NCBI RefSeq assembly: GCF_004336745.1
Contig: NZ_SJXD01000028.1
Coordinates: 300,774-364,773, forward strand
Length of the DNA stretch: 64,000 bases
Direction: 5' to 3'
Source of the DNA: Roseococcus sp. SYP-B2431
GTDB taxonomy: Bacteria > Pseudomonadota > Alphaproteobacteria > Acetobacterales > Acetobacteraceae
How positions within the stretch are numbered: the first letter of the stretch is position 1; each line of letters begins with the position of its first letter. Position numbers and translations under genes: made by a program. Below the pieces are notes generated by a model. The model had not been told where the DNA came from. It saw only the letters and a list, made by a program, of their open reading frames with translations, and searched no databases. This document shows positions 1 through 8,684 of the stretch, piece after piece.

Positions 1-288
1 ATGGAAGCGCAGGCCCTCGCGCAGGGTGATGCGCCAGGTGAGCGCGTCGGCGGAGACCTCGTGGCCCGCCGCCATCTGCGGATGCGGGCGCAGCGCGCGA
101 TCGGCGCCGTAGAGCGTGTCGAAGACGCAATAGGCGTGGGTGGTGACGATGGTCGTCGGATTGAAGATCGGGTCGAGCACGGCGAGCCCGGCCTGCGGCA
201 TGAAGCGCAGCGTGCGGGCGCGGGCGCTCTGGGCATAGGCGGGCGCGGCCAGCAGCGCCGGCGCCATCAGCAGGGAACGACGGTCCAT
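1..288 (-). CDS. ABC transporter substrate-binding protein, family 5 (N-terminal part)
   Basis: The first 96 codons of a periplasmic solute-binding protein; the rest lies beyond the window edge. It opens with MDRRSLLMAPALLAAPAYAQ, a Tat/Sec-like signal peptide. The mature start (RTLRFMPQAGLAVLDPIF, then a region ending TLREGLRFH) is typical of SBP_bac_5 proteins, which bind peptides, nickel chelates, opines and other solutes for ABC importers. The start is the ATG at 286-288, with GGAGGAAA just upstream. A TPP riboswitch precedes it, so the likely cargo is thiamine or a thiamine precursor. That substrate is inferred from the riboswitch, not from the protein. Confidence 0.8.
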   Translation of the reverse strand, partial: MDRRSLLMAPALLAAPAYAQSARARTLRFMPQAGLAVLDPIFNPTTIVTTHAYCVFDTLYGADRALRPHPQMAAGHEVSADALTWRITLREGLRFH

Positions 289-294
289 CCATTT

Positions 295-313
295 CCTCCA
301 TGCGGCGCGGAGG
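295..313 (-). promoter_or_regulatory. Hairpin hiding the ribosome binding site
   Basis: On the minus strand CCTCC (313-309) can pair with the Shine-Dalgarno GGAGG (299-295) across a 9-nt loop. It lies between the TPP riboswitch and the ATG at 288. It could be the expression platform: ligand binding would release the anti-SD strand to sequester the RBS. Only five to six base pairs are visible, so this is a modest prediction. Confidence 0.4.
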
Positions 314-344
314 CACGGGACGGAATGCATCGGGGATGCGCACC

Positions 345-425
345 AATCCCTTCGCCGGTCCGAACCGGATCAGGTTCCAGGGCTCGCGGGATGACGTCCC
401 GCCTCTCAGCGCCCGTTCCCGATCC
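345..425 (-). promoter_or_regulatory. TPP riboswitch (THI box)
   Basis: Read on the minus strand, the segment carries the conserved THI-box elements in order. These are GGGCGCTGAGAGG, a variable hairpin GCGGGA...TCCCGC, then GGAACCTGATCCGG and ACCGGCGAAGGGA. They match the CUGAGA, ACCUGAUC and GCGAAGGGA signatures of the aptamer that binds thiamine pyrophosphate. It ends about 57 nt before the ATG of the solute-binding protein and has the same orientation, so that gene is the presumed target. Another short hairpin (CCGCC/GGCGG, 436-449) lies just upstream and could end the preceding transcript. Nothing else is seen between 450 and 567. Confidence 0.9.
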
Positions 426-567
426 CGCCTGGCCGCCGCCTTTCGGCGGGCGGGCATGGCGGACCGGGCGGTAGGCGCTCACCCAGGTGACGCAGGAGAC
501 ATGCGCCGGGGCGCGGCCACTGTCCAGATGCCGGGTGCCGCGGGAAGGCCGCGGCCGAGGGTGGCGG

Positions 568-1146
568 TCAGCCGCCCGCCTGCCAGGCCTTCACCGCATC
601 CAGCGGCCAGAGCAGCATCAGCACATTGAGCGTGAGGTTGTCGCGGATCATCCAGGCCACGCCGATCTCGAAGACGAGCACGAGCGCCACCGAGGCCCAG
701 ACGGGCAGCCGCGCCGCGAGCCAGAAGCCCAGCCACATGGCCAGGATGTCGCTGACGGAATTGAGGACGCTGTCGCCGAAGTAGTCGAGGGCGATCGTCG
801 CCTCGCGGTAGCGGTTGATGACCGCGTTGGTGTTCTCCGCGATCTCCCAGGCGGCCTCGACGATGGTGGCGATCGCCAGCCGCGGCAGCAGCCCCAGCCG
901 CCGCGCGACGAGGTGCAGCGCGCCATAGAACAGGATGCCGTGGATGATGTGCGACGGCGTGTACCAGTCGGTGATGTGCTGCGAATTCTCGGAGCTGACG
1001 ACCACCCCGTGCCACAGCTTCACCGTGCCGCAGGTGCAGATGGGCACGCGGCCCATCCAGAGCAGGATGGCCGCCGTGACGGCGACCATCCCTATCAGGA
1101 TCGCGACCCAGGCACCCCTGGAAGGGCGATTCACCGCCCCGGCCAA
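568..1146 (-). CDS. DUF2585 (UPF0314) family membrane protein
   Basis: A 192-residue integral membrane protein. An N-terminal TM segment (about residues 13-30) is followed by [13 protein letters not shown], a conserved [16 protein letters not shown] stretch and three or four more hydrophobic helices. The WEIAENT and [19 protein letters not shown] motifs are characteristic of the DUF2585 family, common in alphaproteobacteria and of unknown function. The chosen start is TTG at 1146 because GGAGG lies five bases upstream; a GTG at 1134 is the alternative. It follows the ThDP enzyme by 37 bases on the same strand, so the two may be co-transcribed. Confidence 0.85.
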   Translation of the reverse strand: MAGAVNRPSRGAWVAILIGMVAVTAAILLWMGRVPICTCGTVKLWHGVVVSSENSQHITDWYTPSHIIHGILFYGALHLVARRLGLLPRLAIATIVEAAWEIAENTNAVINRYREATIALDYFGDSVLNSVSDILAMWLGFWLAARLPVWASVALVLVFEIGVAWMIRDNLTLNVLMLLWPLDAVKAWQAGG

Positions 1147-1183
1147 GATGGCCTCCGGGGATCGCGCTCGTGGCGCGAAATCT

Positions 1184-2725
1184 TCAGATCAGGAACTCGA
1201 TCAGGAAGGGCGCATCCTGCGAAAGGCTCTGCGACACCAGGTCCGCCAGCTCCTCCAGCGTCGAGGCCGTCGCGGCGCCCACGCCCATGCCGTTCGCCAG
1301 CTTCACCCAGTCGATATCCGGATTGCCCAGGTCGAGCATCTGCATCGCCGTCGGGCCCGGATTGGCGCCGACGTTCTGGTACTCGCCGATCAGGATCTGG
1401 TACTTGCGGTTGGAGAGCACGATCGTGGTGATCGGCAGCTTCTCTCGCGCCTGGGTCCAGAGCGCCTGCACCGTGTACATGCCCGAGCCGTCGGCCTGCA
1501 GCGCGATCACGCGGCGCCCGCCGCCGCCGATCGCCGCGCCCACCGCCACGGGGAAGCCGTAGCCGATGGCGCCGCCGCGGTTCTGCAACCAGTCGTGCTT
1601 CGGCGCGCAATGCGTCAGGGGCGAAAGGCCACGGCCATAGGTCACGGACTCGTCGACGATGATCGAATCCTCCGGCATCAGCGCCGCGATCACGCGGGCC
1701 AGCCCCTCGGGCGAGGGCGCGCCGCGCGGCAGCTCCGGCTTCGGGCCGTTGTCCGGCATCGCGACCTTCGGCGCGCCCAGCTCCTCGGCCAGCGCCGTCA
1801 GCGCCGTGACCGCGTCCTGCTCCTGGCGCGTCAGCACGGTGATCTCGGCCTTCGGCGGATAATGGAGCGACGGGTAGTTCGGATAGCCGAAGAAGCCGAC
1901 CGGCGCCTTGGAGCCGACCAGGATGATCTGCTCGTAGTCCTTCAGCCGCGCGATCGCGGCATCCGGCGGATAGGGCACGCGGTCGAGCTGCATACGGCCC
2001 TGGCCGCGCGCGATCTTGGCGTTGGAGGTCTCGGCCAGGATATGCGCGCCAGTATGGGCGATCACGCGCTGGGCCTGGAGCTGCGCCGCCTCGGTCAGCG
2101 CCGTCGGGCCGCCGAGCAGGATCAGCACGTTCTTCTTCTCGCGCAGCACCTTCGCGGCATTGCGGATGGCATGCGCCTCGGCCTGCGGCGTGGCGGGCAC
2201 GGGCAGCGCCTCGGCGACCACGCCCCCATCGTCCCAGCAGGTGTCGGAGGGGCAGATCAGCGTCGCCACCTGGCCGGGCGAGGTCTTCGCCGCCTGGACG
2301 GCGACGGCCACGTCGGCGCCGATCTCGCTGGCCTTGGCGCTGGTCCGCGTCCAGGCGGAGACGCCGCGCGCGAAGCCCTCGGTATCGGCGGTCAGCGGCG
2401 CATCGAGCGGGCGGTGATAGGTCGCCTGGTCGCCCACGCAGTTCACGATGCCCGAATGCGCGCGGCGCGCGTCGTGCAGGCCGGCGAGGCCGTTGGCGAG
2501 GCCCGGGCCGCAATGCAGCAGCGTGACGGCCGGCTTGCCCGCGGTGCGCCAGTAGCCGTCGGCGGCTCCCGTCACCACATTCTCCTGCAGGCCGAGCACG
2601 CAGCGCATCCCGGGCACGCGGTCGAGCGCCGCGACGAAGTGCATCTCACTGGTGCCGGGATTGGCGAAACAGACATCGACGCCGCTCTTCAGCAGGCTGT
2701 GCACCAGGCTTTCCGCACCGTTCAC
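1184..2725 (-). CDS. Acetolactate synthase large subunit-like ThDP-dependent enzyme
   Basis: A 513-residue cytoplasmic enzyme of the thiamine-diphosphate decarboxylase/ligase superfamily. The N-terminal PYR domain has [12 protein letters not shown] and the catalytic glutamate in [16 protein letters not shown] central Rossmann-like domain follows. The C-terminal PP domain contains [15 protein letters not shown] and the cofactor motif ADGSGMYT...SNRKYQ, a variant of GDG-x(n)-NN. Families with this layout include acetolactate synthase-like proteins and benzoylformate decarboxylase. No small regulatory subunit lies nearby, so a role in branched-chain synthesis is doubtful and the substrate is unknown. 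Start: GTG at 2725 with GGGAG eight bases upstream. Confidence 0.85.
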   Translation of the reverse strand: MNGAESLVHSLLKSGVDVCFANPGTSEMHFVAALDRVPGMRCVLGLQENVVTGAADGYWRTAGKPAVTLLHCGPGLANGLAGLHDARRAHSGIVNCVGDQATYHRPLDAPLTADTEGFARGVSAWTRTSAKASEIGADVAVAVQAAKTSPGQVATLICPSDTCWDDGGVVAEALPVPATPQAEAHAIRNAAKVLREKKNVLILLGGPTALTEAAQLQAQRVIAHTGAHILAETSNAKIARGQGRMQLDRVPYPPDAAIARLKDYEQIILVGSKAPVGFFGYPNYPSLHYPPKAEITVLTRQEQDAVTALTALAEELGAPKVAMPDNGPKPELPRGAPSPEGLARVIAALMPEDSIIVDESVTYGRGLSPLTHCAPKHDWLQNRGGAIGYGFPVAVGAAIGGGGRRVIALQADGSGMYTVQALWTQAREKLPITTIVLSNRKYQILIGEYQNVGANPGPTAMQMLDLGNPDIDWVKLANGMGVGAATASTLEELADLVSQSLSQDAPFLIEFLI

Positions 2726-2833
2726 GCGTAATCTCCCTATGGGGCGGCGGGCTCGCGGCCCCCCGTGATTGTCCTATGGACGCCGCGCGCAGCCTGGGCC
2801 GAAGATGCCGAATCGGCAAGATGGGGGACGTCC

Positions 2834-3295
2834 ATGGCGCATTCGCTGCCGCGCAAGATCCTGCTCTACGGCTTCGTCGCCGGAGTGCTCGGCATGGCCG
2901 CCTTCCACCAGGGCACGCTGCACATCATGCACCACCATGCGGGGAGGATTCCGGGCGCGGCCGAGCTCTTCGGGGCCTTTCCCCGCGCCTACAGCTTCGC
3001 GCGCACCGGCCCCTTCGGCATGCCCTGGCTGGCCTTCCTGCTGATCCAGGGCGGGCTTTGGGGAATCGTGATCGGCGCGCTGCTGCGCGCGACCTCCTTC
3101 CCCGACCTGCCCTTCGGCTTCGTCTTCGGCGCGGTGGTGATCACCGCCGTGGAGCTGCTCGTCATCCCGGCGCTGATGGGCCGCCCGCCGGTCACCAGCC
3201 CCGGCTCCCAGCTCCTGGCCCGCATGGCGCTGCTGAACGGCGCGCTCGGCTTCGGGACGGTCTTCTTCCTGCGGCCCTTCGCCCTCCGCGGATGA
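2834..3295 (+). CDS. Small integral membrane protein, function unknown
   Basis: A 153-residue protein beginning [17 protein letters not shown]. It has about four hydrophobic helices and an unusual [13 protein letters not shown] stretch near the first helix exit. The C-terminal half is hydrophobic with few charges. No named family is recognised; similar short 'hypothetical' proteins occur in alphaproteobacteria. The start at 2834 is preferred over upstream in-frame codons because the hydrophobic segment begins directly after it. Its TGA overlaps the ATG of mobA (ATGA), so the two genes are translationally coupled. Confidence 0.6.
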   Translation: MAHSLPRKILLYGFVAGVLGMAAFHQGTLHIMHHHAGRIPGAAELFGAFPRAYSFARTGPFGMPWLAFLLIQGGLWGIVIGALLRATSFPDLPFGFVFGAVVITAVELLVIPALMGRPPVTSPGSQLLARMALLNGALGFGTVFFLRPFALRG

Positions 3296-3879
3296 GCCGC
3301 GCCGATACCTGCGGCGTCATCCTCGCCGGGGGGCTGTCGCGGCGCATGGGCGGCGGCGACAAGCCGCTGCGCGAACTCGGCGGCCGGCCGATGCTGGCAC
3401 GGGTGATCGAGCGGCTGGCGCCGCAATGCGCGGAGCTGGCGATCAATGCCAATGGCGACCCGGCGCGCTTCGCGGGTTTCGGCCTGCCGGTCTGGCCGGA
3501 CACGCTCCCCGGCCATCCCGGGCCTCTGGCCGGCATCCTGGCCGCGCTGGAATCCTCTCCGCTGCCCTGGGTGGCGACGGTCACGGGCGACGCCCCCTTT
3601 CTCCCGCCGGACCTCGTGGAGCGCCTCCACGCCTCAGGCGCAGCGCTCGCCTGCGCGGCCTCGGCGGGACGGGTTCATCCGCCGGTGGGGCTCTGGCCGC
3701 GGCGGCTGGCCGGGGAGCTGCGCGCGGCGATCCTGGACGGCGAGCGGCGGGTCGGCGCCTGGGCCGCGAGGCACGGCGTCGCGACCGTGGAATGGGAGGG
3801 CGATCCCTTCTTCAACGTGAACACGCCGGAGGAGCTGGCAGAGGCGGCGCGGCGGCTGCGCGAACCGCCGCCCTCGTGA
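3292..3879 (+). CDS. mobA: Molybdenum cofactor guanylyltransferase MobA
   Basis: A 195-residue cytoplasmic nucleotidyltransferase. It transfers GMP from GTP to molybdopterin-molybdate, giving the bis-MGD cofactor of DMSO-reductase-family enzymes. The signature [19 protein letters not shown] occurs at residues 8-26 and binds GTP. It is followed by [17 protein letters not shown] and the metal-binding [11 protein letters not shown]. The C terminus has [10 protein letters not shown], also typical of MobA. Length agrees with the family (about 190-210 residues). It overlaps the upstream membrane protein gene by four bases. Confidence 0.93.
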   Translation: MSRADTCGVILAGGLSRRMGGGDKPLRELGGRPMLARVIERLAPQCAELAINANGDPARFAGFGLPVWPDTLPGHPGPLAGILAALESSPLPWVATVTGDAPFLPPDLVERLHASGAALACAASAGRVHPPVGLWPRRLAGELRAAILDGERRVGAWAARHGVATVEWEGDPFFNVNTPEELAEAARRLREPPPS

Positions 3880-3910
3880 CACGTTGTCCCCGGCGAGGGG
3901 GAAGGATGCC

Positions 3911-4105
3911 ATGCTTCGCGCCGCGCTGATCTGCCTGTTCCTTTCGGTGCTGCTGGGGAGCTTCGCCTGGTGGGGCCTCTTCACGGCAGCGGGAAACCAG
4001 GCCTTTGACGAGATGGACGGGATGATCCCCTTCGCGGCGGGCGTGCTGGGCGCCTTCCTGGCCATCTCCGCGGCCCTTGCCTGGGGTCTCTCGATGCGGC
4101 GCTAG
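3911..4105 (+). CDS. Short two-helix membrane protein
   Basis: A 64-residue protein, MLRAALICLFLSVLLGSFAW..., with two hydrophobic segments (about residues 4-24 and 43-60) and a short polar loop FDEMDGMIP. No family is recognised. GGGGGAAGGA precedes the ATG at 3911 and serves as the ribosome site. The gene is convergent with ccmI and the stop codons overlap (TAG at 4103-4105 against the minus-strand stop at 4102-4104). It may form a unit with mobA, 31 bases upstream. Confidence 0.55.
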   Translation: MLRAALICLFLSVLLGSFAWWGLFTAAGNQAFDEMDGMIPFAAGVLGAFLAISAALAWGLSMRR

Positions 4106-4893
4106 GGCAGCCCGTCGAGGCTCTGCTGGACCGCCGCGCGCCAGGGCGCATCCGCCGGCGCGTCGGCCAGCAGCGCGCGCCACGTCGCCCGCGCCTCCTC
4201 CGGCTGCCCCGCGCGGGCCTGCGCGAGGCCCTTGAGGAAGCGCAGCCGCGGATCTGGCTGCGTCTCCAGGCTGCGGTCGATCCAGGTCAGCGCGCTTGCC
4301 GCCTCCCCGCGCTCGATCTCCACCTCCACGAAGCGAATGGCCAGGCCCAGGTCGAAGCGGGCCTCCAGCGCGCGGCGATAGGCGGCGGAGGCCTCGGCCA
4401 GCCGTCCGCGCGTGCGCTCCGCATTGCCCAGCAGGATGAAGCCCTGGCGCCCGGATTCCGTTGCGGGATCGGCGGTGCGCAGGCGCTCGCGGAGCTGGGT
4501 GATGATCGCGTCGTCGGCGGCATCCGCCTGCCGGCGCTCGCTGAGCGTGGCCGAGCGCATCTCCGGGAAGCCGCGGTCGAGATAGAGGATCACGCCGGCG
4601 ACCGGGATCAGGACCAGCGCGCCCAGCAGCAACGGCGAGGCGCGCGTCTCCGACGGTGGCGCCGCGGCGGCCGGGGCGGCGAGCAGGCGGCGCTGCACCT
4701 CCAGCGTCGCGGCCTTGTGCGAGGCCTCGTCGAGCCTTCCTTCCGCGCGCTGCGAGTCGAGCTCTGCGAGCTGCGCGTGGAACAGCGCGAGATGCGCCTC
4801 GCCCCGGCTGCGCGGGGCGGGCGGGCGCAGCGCGGCCCAGGCGAGCGGCGAGAGGATCAGCGCGGCCGCGAGGGCCAGGGCAAGCCAGGTCAC
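4102..4893 (-). CDS. ccmI: c-type cytochrome biogenesis protein CcmI
   Basis: A 263-residue membrane-anchored chaperone that holds apocytochrome c and hands it to the CcmF/CcmH heme lyase. It has an N-terminal TM helix (MTWLALALAAALILSPLAW), a cytoplasmic loop containing AELDSQRAEGRLDEAS, a second TM (LLLGALVLIPVAGVILYL) and a TPR-rich periplasmic domain (GNAERTRGRLAEASAAYRRA, then ALEARFDLGLA). This two-TM plus TPR layout defines CcmI/CycH. It is the last gene of the ccm operon and its start overlaps ccmH by four bases. Confidence 0.9.
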   Translation of the reverse strand: MTWLALALAAALILSPLAWAALRPPAPRSRGEAHLALFHAQLAELDSQRAEGRLDEASHKAATLEVQRRLLAAPAAAAPPSETRASPLLLGALVLIPVAGVILYLDRGFPEMRSATLSERRQADAADDAIITQLRERLRTADPATESGRQGFILLGNAERTRGRLAEASAAYRRALEARFDLGLAIRFVEVEIERGEAASALTWIDRSLETQPDPRLRFLKGLAQARAGQPEEARATWRALLADAPADAPWRAAVQQSLDGLP

Positions 4894-5417
4894 GCGCGCG
4901 GCTCGCCTGTACGCTGCGCGGCCGATTCACCCTTCGGCGGAAGAACGCCGAAGCGATCGGACGCCAGGCGCTCCGCCAGGCGTGCCTGCTCGGCCTCGGT
5001 GAGCTCCGCGACGGCCGTGGGCTGCCGGCGCCGCAGGCGCCAGATGGCGAAGAGCCCGCCCAGCAGCGCCAGCACGGGCGTGGCCCAGAGCAGCAGGGTG
5101 GCGAGCCGGACGGGCGGGCGCAGCAGCACGAAATCGCCGTAGCGGTCGTGCACAAAGCGGACCACCTCCTCATCCGAGGCGCCCCGCGCGACCTGCTCGC
5201 GCACGATGCGGCGGAGGTCGCGCGCGAGCTCCGCCTCGCTGTCCTCGATGGACTGGTTCTGGCAGACGAGGCAGCGCAGCTCGCGGCCGATCTCTCTTGC
5301 GCGCGCCTCGGCGGCCGGGTCCGGCAGGCGGCCGGCAACCGGCGCCGTCGCGACCTGGGCCATGGCGGGCAGCGACGCCGCGAGCAGCAGCGCGCACAGG
5401 CGGAGCGGCCGGCCCAT
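4890..5417 (-). CDS. ccmH: Cytochrome c-type biogenesis protein CcmH
   Basis: A 175-residue periplasmic thiol reductant of apocytochrome c. It has a signal peptide (MGRPLRLCALLLAASLPAMA), then the family motif LRCLVCQNQSIEDS with the redox pair C49/C52. RDLRRIVREQ and YGDFVLLRPP follow, and the protein ends in a C-terminal TM helix (LATLLLWATPVLALLGGLFA). The start is the ATG at 5417. It shares a base with the stop of ccmG (TGATG), which marks tight coupling in the ccm operon. Confidence 0.92.
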   Translation of the reverse strand: MGRPLRLCALLLAASLPAMAQVATAPVAGRLPDPAAEARAREIGRELRCLVCQNQSIEDSEAELARDLRRIVREQVARGASDEEVVRFVHDRYGDFVLLRPPVRLATLLLWATPVLALLGGLFAIWRLRRRQPTAVAELTEAEQARLAERLASDRFGVLPPKGESAAQRTGEPRA

Positions 5418-5998
5418 CAGGCGTTCTCGAGCGAGCGCAGCAGCGGGACGACGCTCGCCGTCATCACCTCGGGCGTGATGGGCCCCGCCCAGCGCCAGCG
5501 GATCACGCCGTGGCGGTCGAGCACATAGGTCTCCGGCACGCCGTAGACGCCCCAGTCGATGGCGATCCGGCCCGGCACGTCGACCCCCAGCCGCGCGAAG
5601 GGATTGCCGTGGCGCGCGAGGAAGCTGCGCGCATCGGGCTCGCGGTCCTTGTAGTTGATGCCCAGGATGGGCACGCCCTGGCGGTGCAGCGCCATGAGTT
5701 GCGGATGCTCGACGATGCAGGGCGCGCACCAGCTCGCCCAGAAGTTCACGAGGACCGGCTTGCGGAAGAGCCGCAGATCCGGCGAGGCGAGCGGCGGCAG
5801 GTCCACGCCGTCGAGGCCCGGCAGCGAGAATTCCGGCGGGTTCTTGCCGAGCAGCGCGGATGGCACGCCGCGCGGGTTGAAGCTGCCGTCGCCCAGGCCG
5901 CGCAGCATGGCCCAGAAGCCCAGGCCGGCCACGCCCGCCACGGCGAGCGGCGCGTAGAGCATCAGCTTCCGGCGGGAGGGTTTTGCGAGCTCGCTCAC
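5417..5998 (-). CDS. ccmG: Thiol:disulfide interchange protein CcmG/DsbE
   Basis: A 193-residue membrane-tethered thioredoxin that reduces the CXXCH cysteines of apocytochrome c in the periplasm. An N-terminal TM anchor lies at about residues 12-33. The redox motif WCAPC is at 90-94 within VNFWASWCAPC, followed by GVYGVPETYVLDRHG, which contains the cis-proline typical of DsbE. It overlaps ccmF by four bases upstream and ccmH by one base downstream. Confidence 0.93.
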   Translation of the reverse strand: MSELAKPSRRKLMLYAPLAVAGVAGLGFWAMLRGLGDGSFNPRGVPSALLGKNPPEFSLPGLDGVDLPPLASPDLRLFRKPVLVNFWASWCAPCIVEHPQLMALHRQGVPILGINYKDREPDARSFLARHGNPFARLGVDVPGRIAIDWGVYGVPETYVLDRHGVIRWRWAGPITPEVMTASVVPLLRSLENA

Positions 5999-7962
5999 GC
6001 CGTCACCTCGGCTTCTCGCCGCTTCGCCGCCGGTGCGGCGATGCGCACGCGGCGGTCGCTGAGCGAGAGCGCGCCGCCCAGCGCCATGACGAAGGCACCG
6101 AGCCAGATCCAGGGCGCGAGCGGATTGTTGTGCAGGCGCAGCACCGCCTGGCCTTCATGCTCCTCGCCGAGCACGGCGTAGAGGTCACGCAGGAGATTGG
6201 TGTGGATAGCGGCCTCGGTGGTGGTGGTCCGGCCCTGCGGGAAGAAGCGGCGCGAGGGCTCCATGACGCGCACGGGGCGCCCGTCGCGCAGCAGCGTGAC
6301 GGTGGCGCGGCGCGCGGTGAAGTTCGGGCCGGTCGCATCCCGCACGCCGTCCAGCCGCCATTCGTAGCCGGCGAATTGCGTCGATCCGCCGGGGGGAAGC
6401 GCGGCGAGATGATCCGTGGCCAGGCCCATGCCCGAGATGCCCAGCAGTGTGACGCCCACCCCCGCATGCGCGACGGCGGCGCCCCAGGCCGAGCGCGGCA
6501 GGCCGCGCGCGCGGTGCAGCACGTTGGCGAGGCGCGTGCGGCCGAGGCCGGCGCGGTCCGCGATGTCGGCCGCCGCGCCGCCGATCAGCCAGAAGGCGCA
6601 GGCGAAGCCGAAGGCCGGCAGCACATGCCACCCCGCGACGGCGAGGCTCAGCACGAAGGCCAGCAGCGCGAGGCAGGCCGCCCACCAGAGCCGCTGCAGC
6701 ACGGGCCAGAGCGACGCGCGCTTCCACGGCATCATCGGCCCGATCGCCATGCCCGCGATCAGCGGCAGGGCCAGCGGCGCGACGGCGCTGTTGAAGAAGG
6801 GCGGGCCGACCGAGATCATCTGGCCCGTCAGCAGGTCGAGGAAGAGCGGGTAGAGCGTGCCCACCAGCACCACCGCGCAGATCGAGCAGAGCAGCAGGTT
6901 GTTCAGCACCAGCGATCCCTCGCGCGAGACCGGCGCGAAGATCCCCGTCGGCGCCATGGCCGGCGCGCGCCAGGCGAAGAGCAGGAAGGCGCCCGCGATG
7001 TAGATCGCGAGCAGGACCAGGATGAAGACGCCGCGCGAGGGGTCGGAGGCGAAGGAATGCACGCTGTTCAGGATGCCCGAGCGCACCAGGAAGGTGCCCA
7101 GCAGCGAGAGCGCGAAGGCGAGCAGCGCCAGCAGCACCGTCCAGATCTTCAGTGCCTCGCGCTTCTCGACCACGATCGCCGAATGCACCAGCGCGGTGCC
7201 AGCGAGCCAGGGCAGCAGCGAGGCGTTCTCCACCGGATCCCAGAACCAGTAGCCGCCCCAGCCGAGCTCGTAATAGGCCCACCAGGAGCCGATCGCGATG
7301 CCGAGCGTCAGGAAGGACCAGGCGGCCAGCGCCCAGGGCCGCACCCAGCGCCCCCAGGCCGCGTCCACCCGCCCCTCGATGAGGGCGGCGACGGCGAAGG
7401 CGAAGGTCACCGCGAAGCCGACATAGCCGGCGTAGAGCAGCGGCGGATGCACCGCGAGGCCGAAATCCTGCAGCAGCGGATTGAGGCCGTTGCCGTCGCG
7501 CGGCGGAGGCCAGACGCGCTCGAAGGGGTTGGAGGTGAGGAGGATGAAGGCGAGGAAGCCGAGCGAGATGGTGCCCAGCACCGCGATCGCCCGCGCCTGC
7601 AAGGCCGAGGGCAGCCCGCGCCCGAAGCCGGCGACCGCGGCGGCGCAGGCCGCCAGCACCAGCACCCAGAGGACCATCGAGCCCTCGTGATTCCCCCAGG
7701 TGCCGCTGATCTTGTAGATCATCGGCTTGGCGGAATGGCTGTTGGCGACGACATTGGCGACCGTGGTGTCGTTGGTCGCATAGCTCCAGATGAGCGAGGC
7801 GAAGGCGACGGCCACCGCGAGGAAACCGGCGATCGCCAGCGGCGCCGCCGAGCCCATCAGCCGGCTGTCGCCGCGCTGCGCGCCGACCAGCGGCAGCACG
7901 GATTGCGCGACGGCGAGCATCGCCGCCAGGATCAGCGCGAAATGGCCAAGCTCGGGGATCAC
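5995..7962 (-). CDS. ccmF: Cytochrome c heme lyase subunit CcmF
   Basis: A 655-residue polytopic membrane protein that ligates heme to apocytochrome c together with CcmH and CcmI. About 14-15 TM helices are visible. The tryptophan-rich WWD-type region appears as LGWGGYWFWDPVENASLLPW, preceded by WGNHEGSMVLWVL and followed by HSFASDPSRGVFI, all diagnostic of CcmF. Length matches the family (640-660 residues). It overlaps ccmE upstream and ccmG downstream by four bases each. Confidence 0.95.
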   Translation of the reverse strand: MIPELGHFALILAAMLAVAQSVLPLVGAQRGDSRLMGSAAPLAIAGFLAVAVAFASLIWSYATNDTTVANVVANSHSAKPMIYKISGTWGNHEGSMVLWVLVLAACAAAVAGFGRGLPSALQARAIAVLGTISLGFLAFILLTSNPFERVWPPPRDGNGLNPLLQDFGLAVHPPLLYAGYVGFAVTFAFAVAALIEGRVDAAWGRWVRPWALAAWSFLTLGIAIGSWWAYYELGWGGYWFWDPVENASLLPWLAGTALVHSAIVVEKREALKIWTVLLALLAFALSLLGTFLVRSGILNSVHSFASDPSRGVFILVLLAIYIAGAFLLFAWRAPAMAPTGIFAPVSREGSLVLNNLLLCSICAVVLVGTLYPLFLDLLTGQMISVGPPFFNSAVAPLALPLIAGMAIGPMMPWKRASLWPVLQRLWWAACLALLAFVLSLAVAGWHVLPAFGFACAFWLIGGAAADIADRAGLGRTRLANVLHRARGLPRSAWGAAVAHAGVGVTLLGISGMGLATDHLAALPPGGSTQFAGYEWRLDGVRDATGPNFTARRATVTLLRDGRPVRVMEPSRRFFPQGRTTTTEAAIHTNLLRDLYAVLGEEHEGQAVLRLHNNPLAPWIWLGAFVMALGGALSLSDRRVRIAAPAAKRREAEVTA

Positions 7963-8453
7963 GAGCCGCTGCGCCGTTCCGGCGTGAGCGTGTTCCAGCT
8001 CGCCGCCGGCGGCGGCGCGCCCTGCGCGGGGTTCCAGTGGCCGGACCGCTTCAGCGCATCGGCGACCTCGGGCGGCATGTAGGTCTCGTCGTGGCGGGCG
8101 AGGACCTCCCGCGCGGCGAAGCTTCCGTCGGGGCGCATCACGCCCTGGGCGACCACGCCCTGGCCCTCGCGGAAGAGATCGGGGAGGACGCCGGTGAAGG
8201 TGACGGGGATGGTGCTGGCTCCATCGGTGACGCGGAAGCGAATGGTGGCCCCGCCGCGCTCCACGCTGCCGGCCTCGACCAGCCCGCCGAGGCGGAAGGC
8301 GCGGCCGGGCGGCGGCGCCTCGCGCGCGATGTCGCTGGGCGAGCGGAAGAAGACGAGGTTGTCCTGGAAGGCGGTCAGCGTCAGCGCCGTCGCGGAGCCG
8401 AGGCCGATCGCACAGAGCAGCAGGATGTAGAGGCGTCGCTTCTTGCGCGTCAT
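7959..8453 (-). CDS. ccmE: Heme chaperone CcmE
   Basis: A 164-residue periplasmic heme chaperone with an N-terminal TM anchor (MTRKKRRLYILLLCAIGLGS). It binds heme covalently and passes it to CcmF. The heme-attachment histidine is H121, within ARHDETYMPPE, with the conserved Y125. The OB-fold core includes GLVEAGSVERGG and FTGVLPDLFREGQGVVAQG. The start at 8453 was chosen over longer upstream readings because it gives the usual Lys/Arg-rich N terminus and overlaps ccmD by four bases. Confidence 0.94.
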   Translation of the reverse strand: MTRKKRRLYILLLCAIGLGSATALTLTAFQDNLVFFRSPSDIAREAPPPGRAFRLGGLVEAGSVERGGATIRFRVTDGASTIPVTFTGVLPDLFREGQGVVAQGVMRPDGSFAAREVLARHDETYMPPEVADALKRSGHWNPAQGAPPPAASWNTLTPERRSGS

Positions 8454-8584
8454 CGCCTCGTCTCCAGCCGGTCGAGATGGCGCTTCGCCCTGCGATAGCG
8501 TGTCAGGGACATCGCGCTCATCGCGGCGAAGACCAGCCCGGCCAGTCCCCAGGCGATGGCCACATAGGCCCAATGCGCAATCAT
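8450..8584 (-). CDS. ccmD: Heme exporter protein CcmD
   Basis: A 44-residue single-TM protein, MIAHWAYVAIAWGLAGLVFA..., ending in a basic tail (RRAKRHLDRLETRR). CcmD helps release holo-CcmE from the CcmABC complex. Length, one TM helix and position between ccmC and ccmE fit the family. The start at 8584 keeps the canonical short N terminus. Between it and ccmC lie about 100 bases that hold a coupled 35-codon frame of doubtful status. Confidence 0.85.
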   Translation of the reverse strand: MIAHWAYVAIAWGLAGLVFAAMSAMSLTRYRRAKRHLDRLETRR

Positions 8585-8684
8585 GTCTTCGCACCCTCGG
8601 ACGGCGGGCGACTGGAGCGCCGGCCGCGCCGTCGGTTGGGCGCCGCCGTCCGCCTGGCGGCCGGATTCCTCCCGGTGGTGCCCA

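Noticed and set aside
1184..2725. Direct control of the ThDP enzyme gene by the TPP riboswitch
   Set aside because: The riboswitch lies downstream of this gene on the same strand, so it can only affect the solute-binding protein gene.
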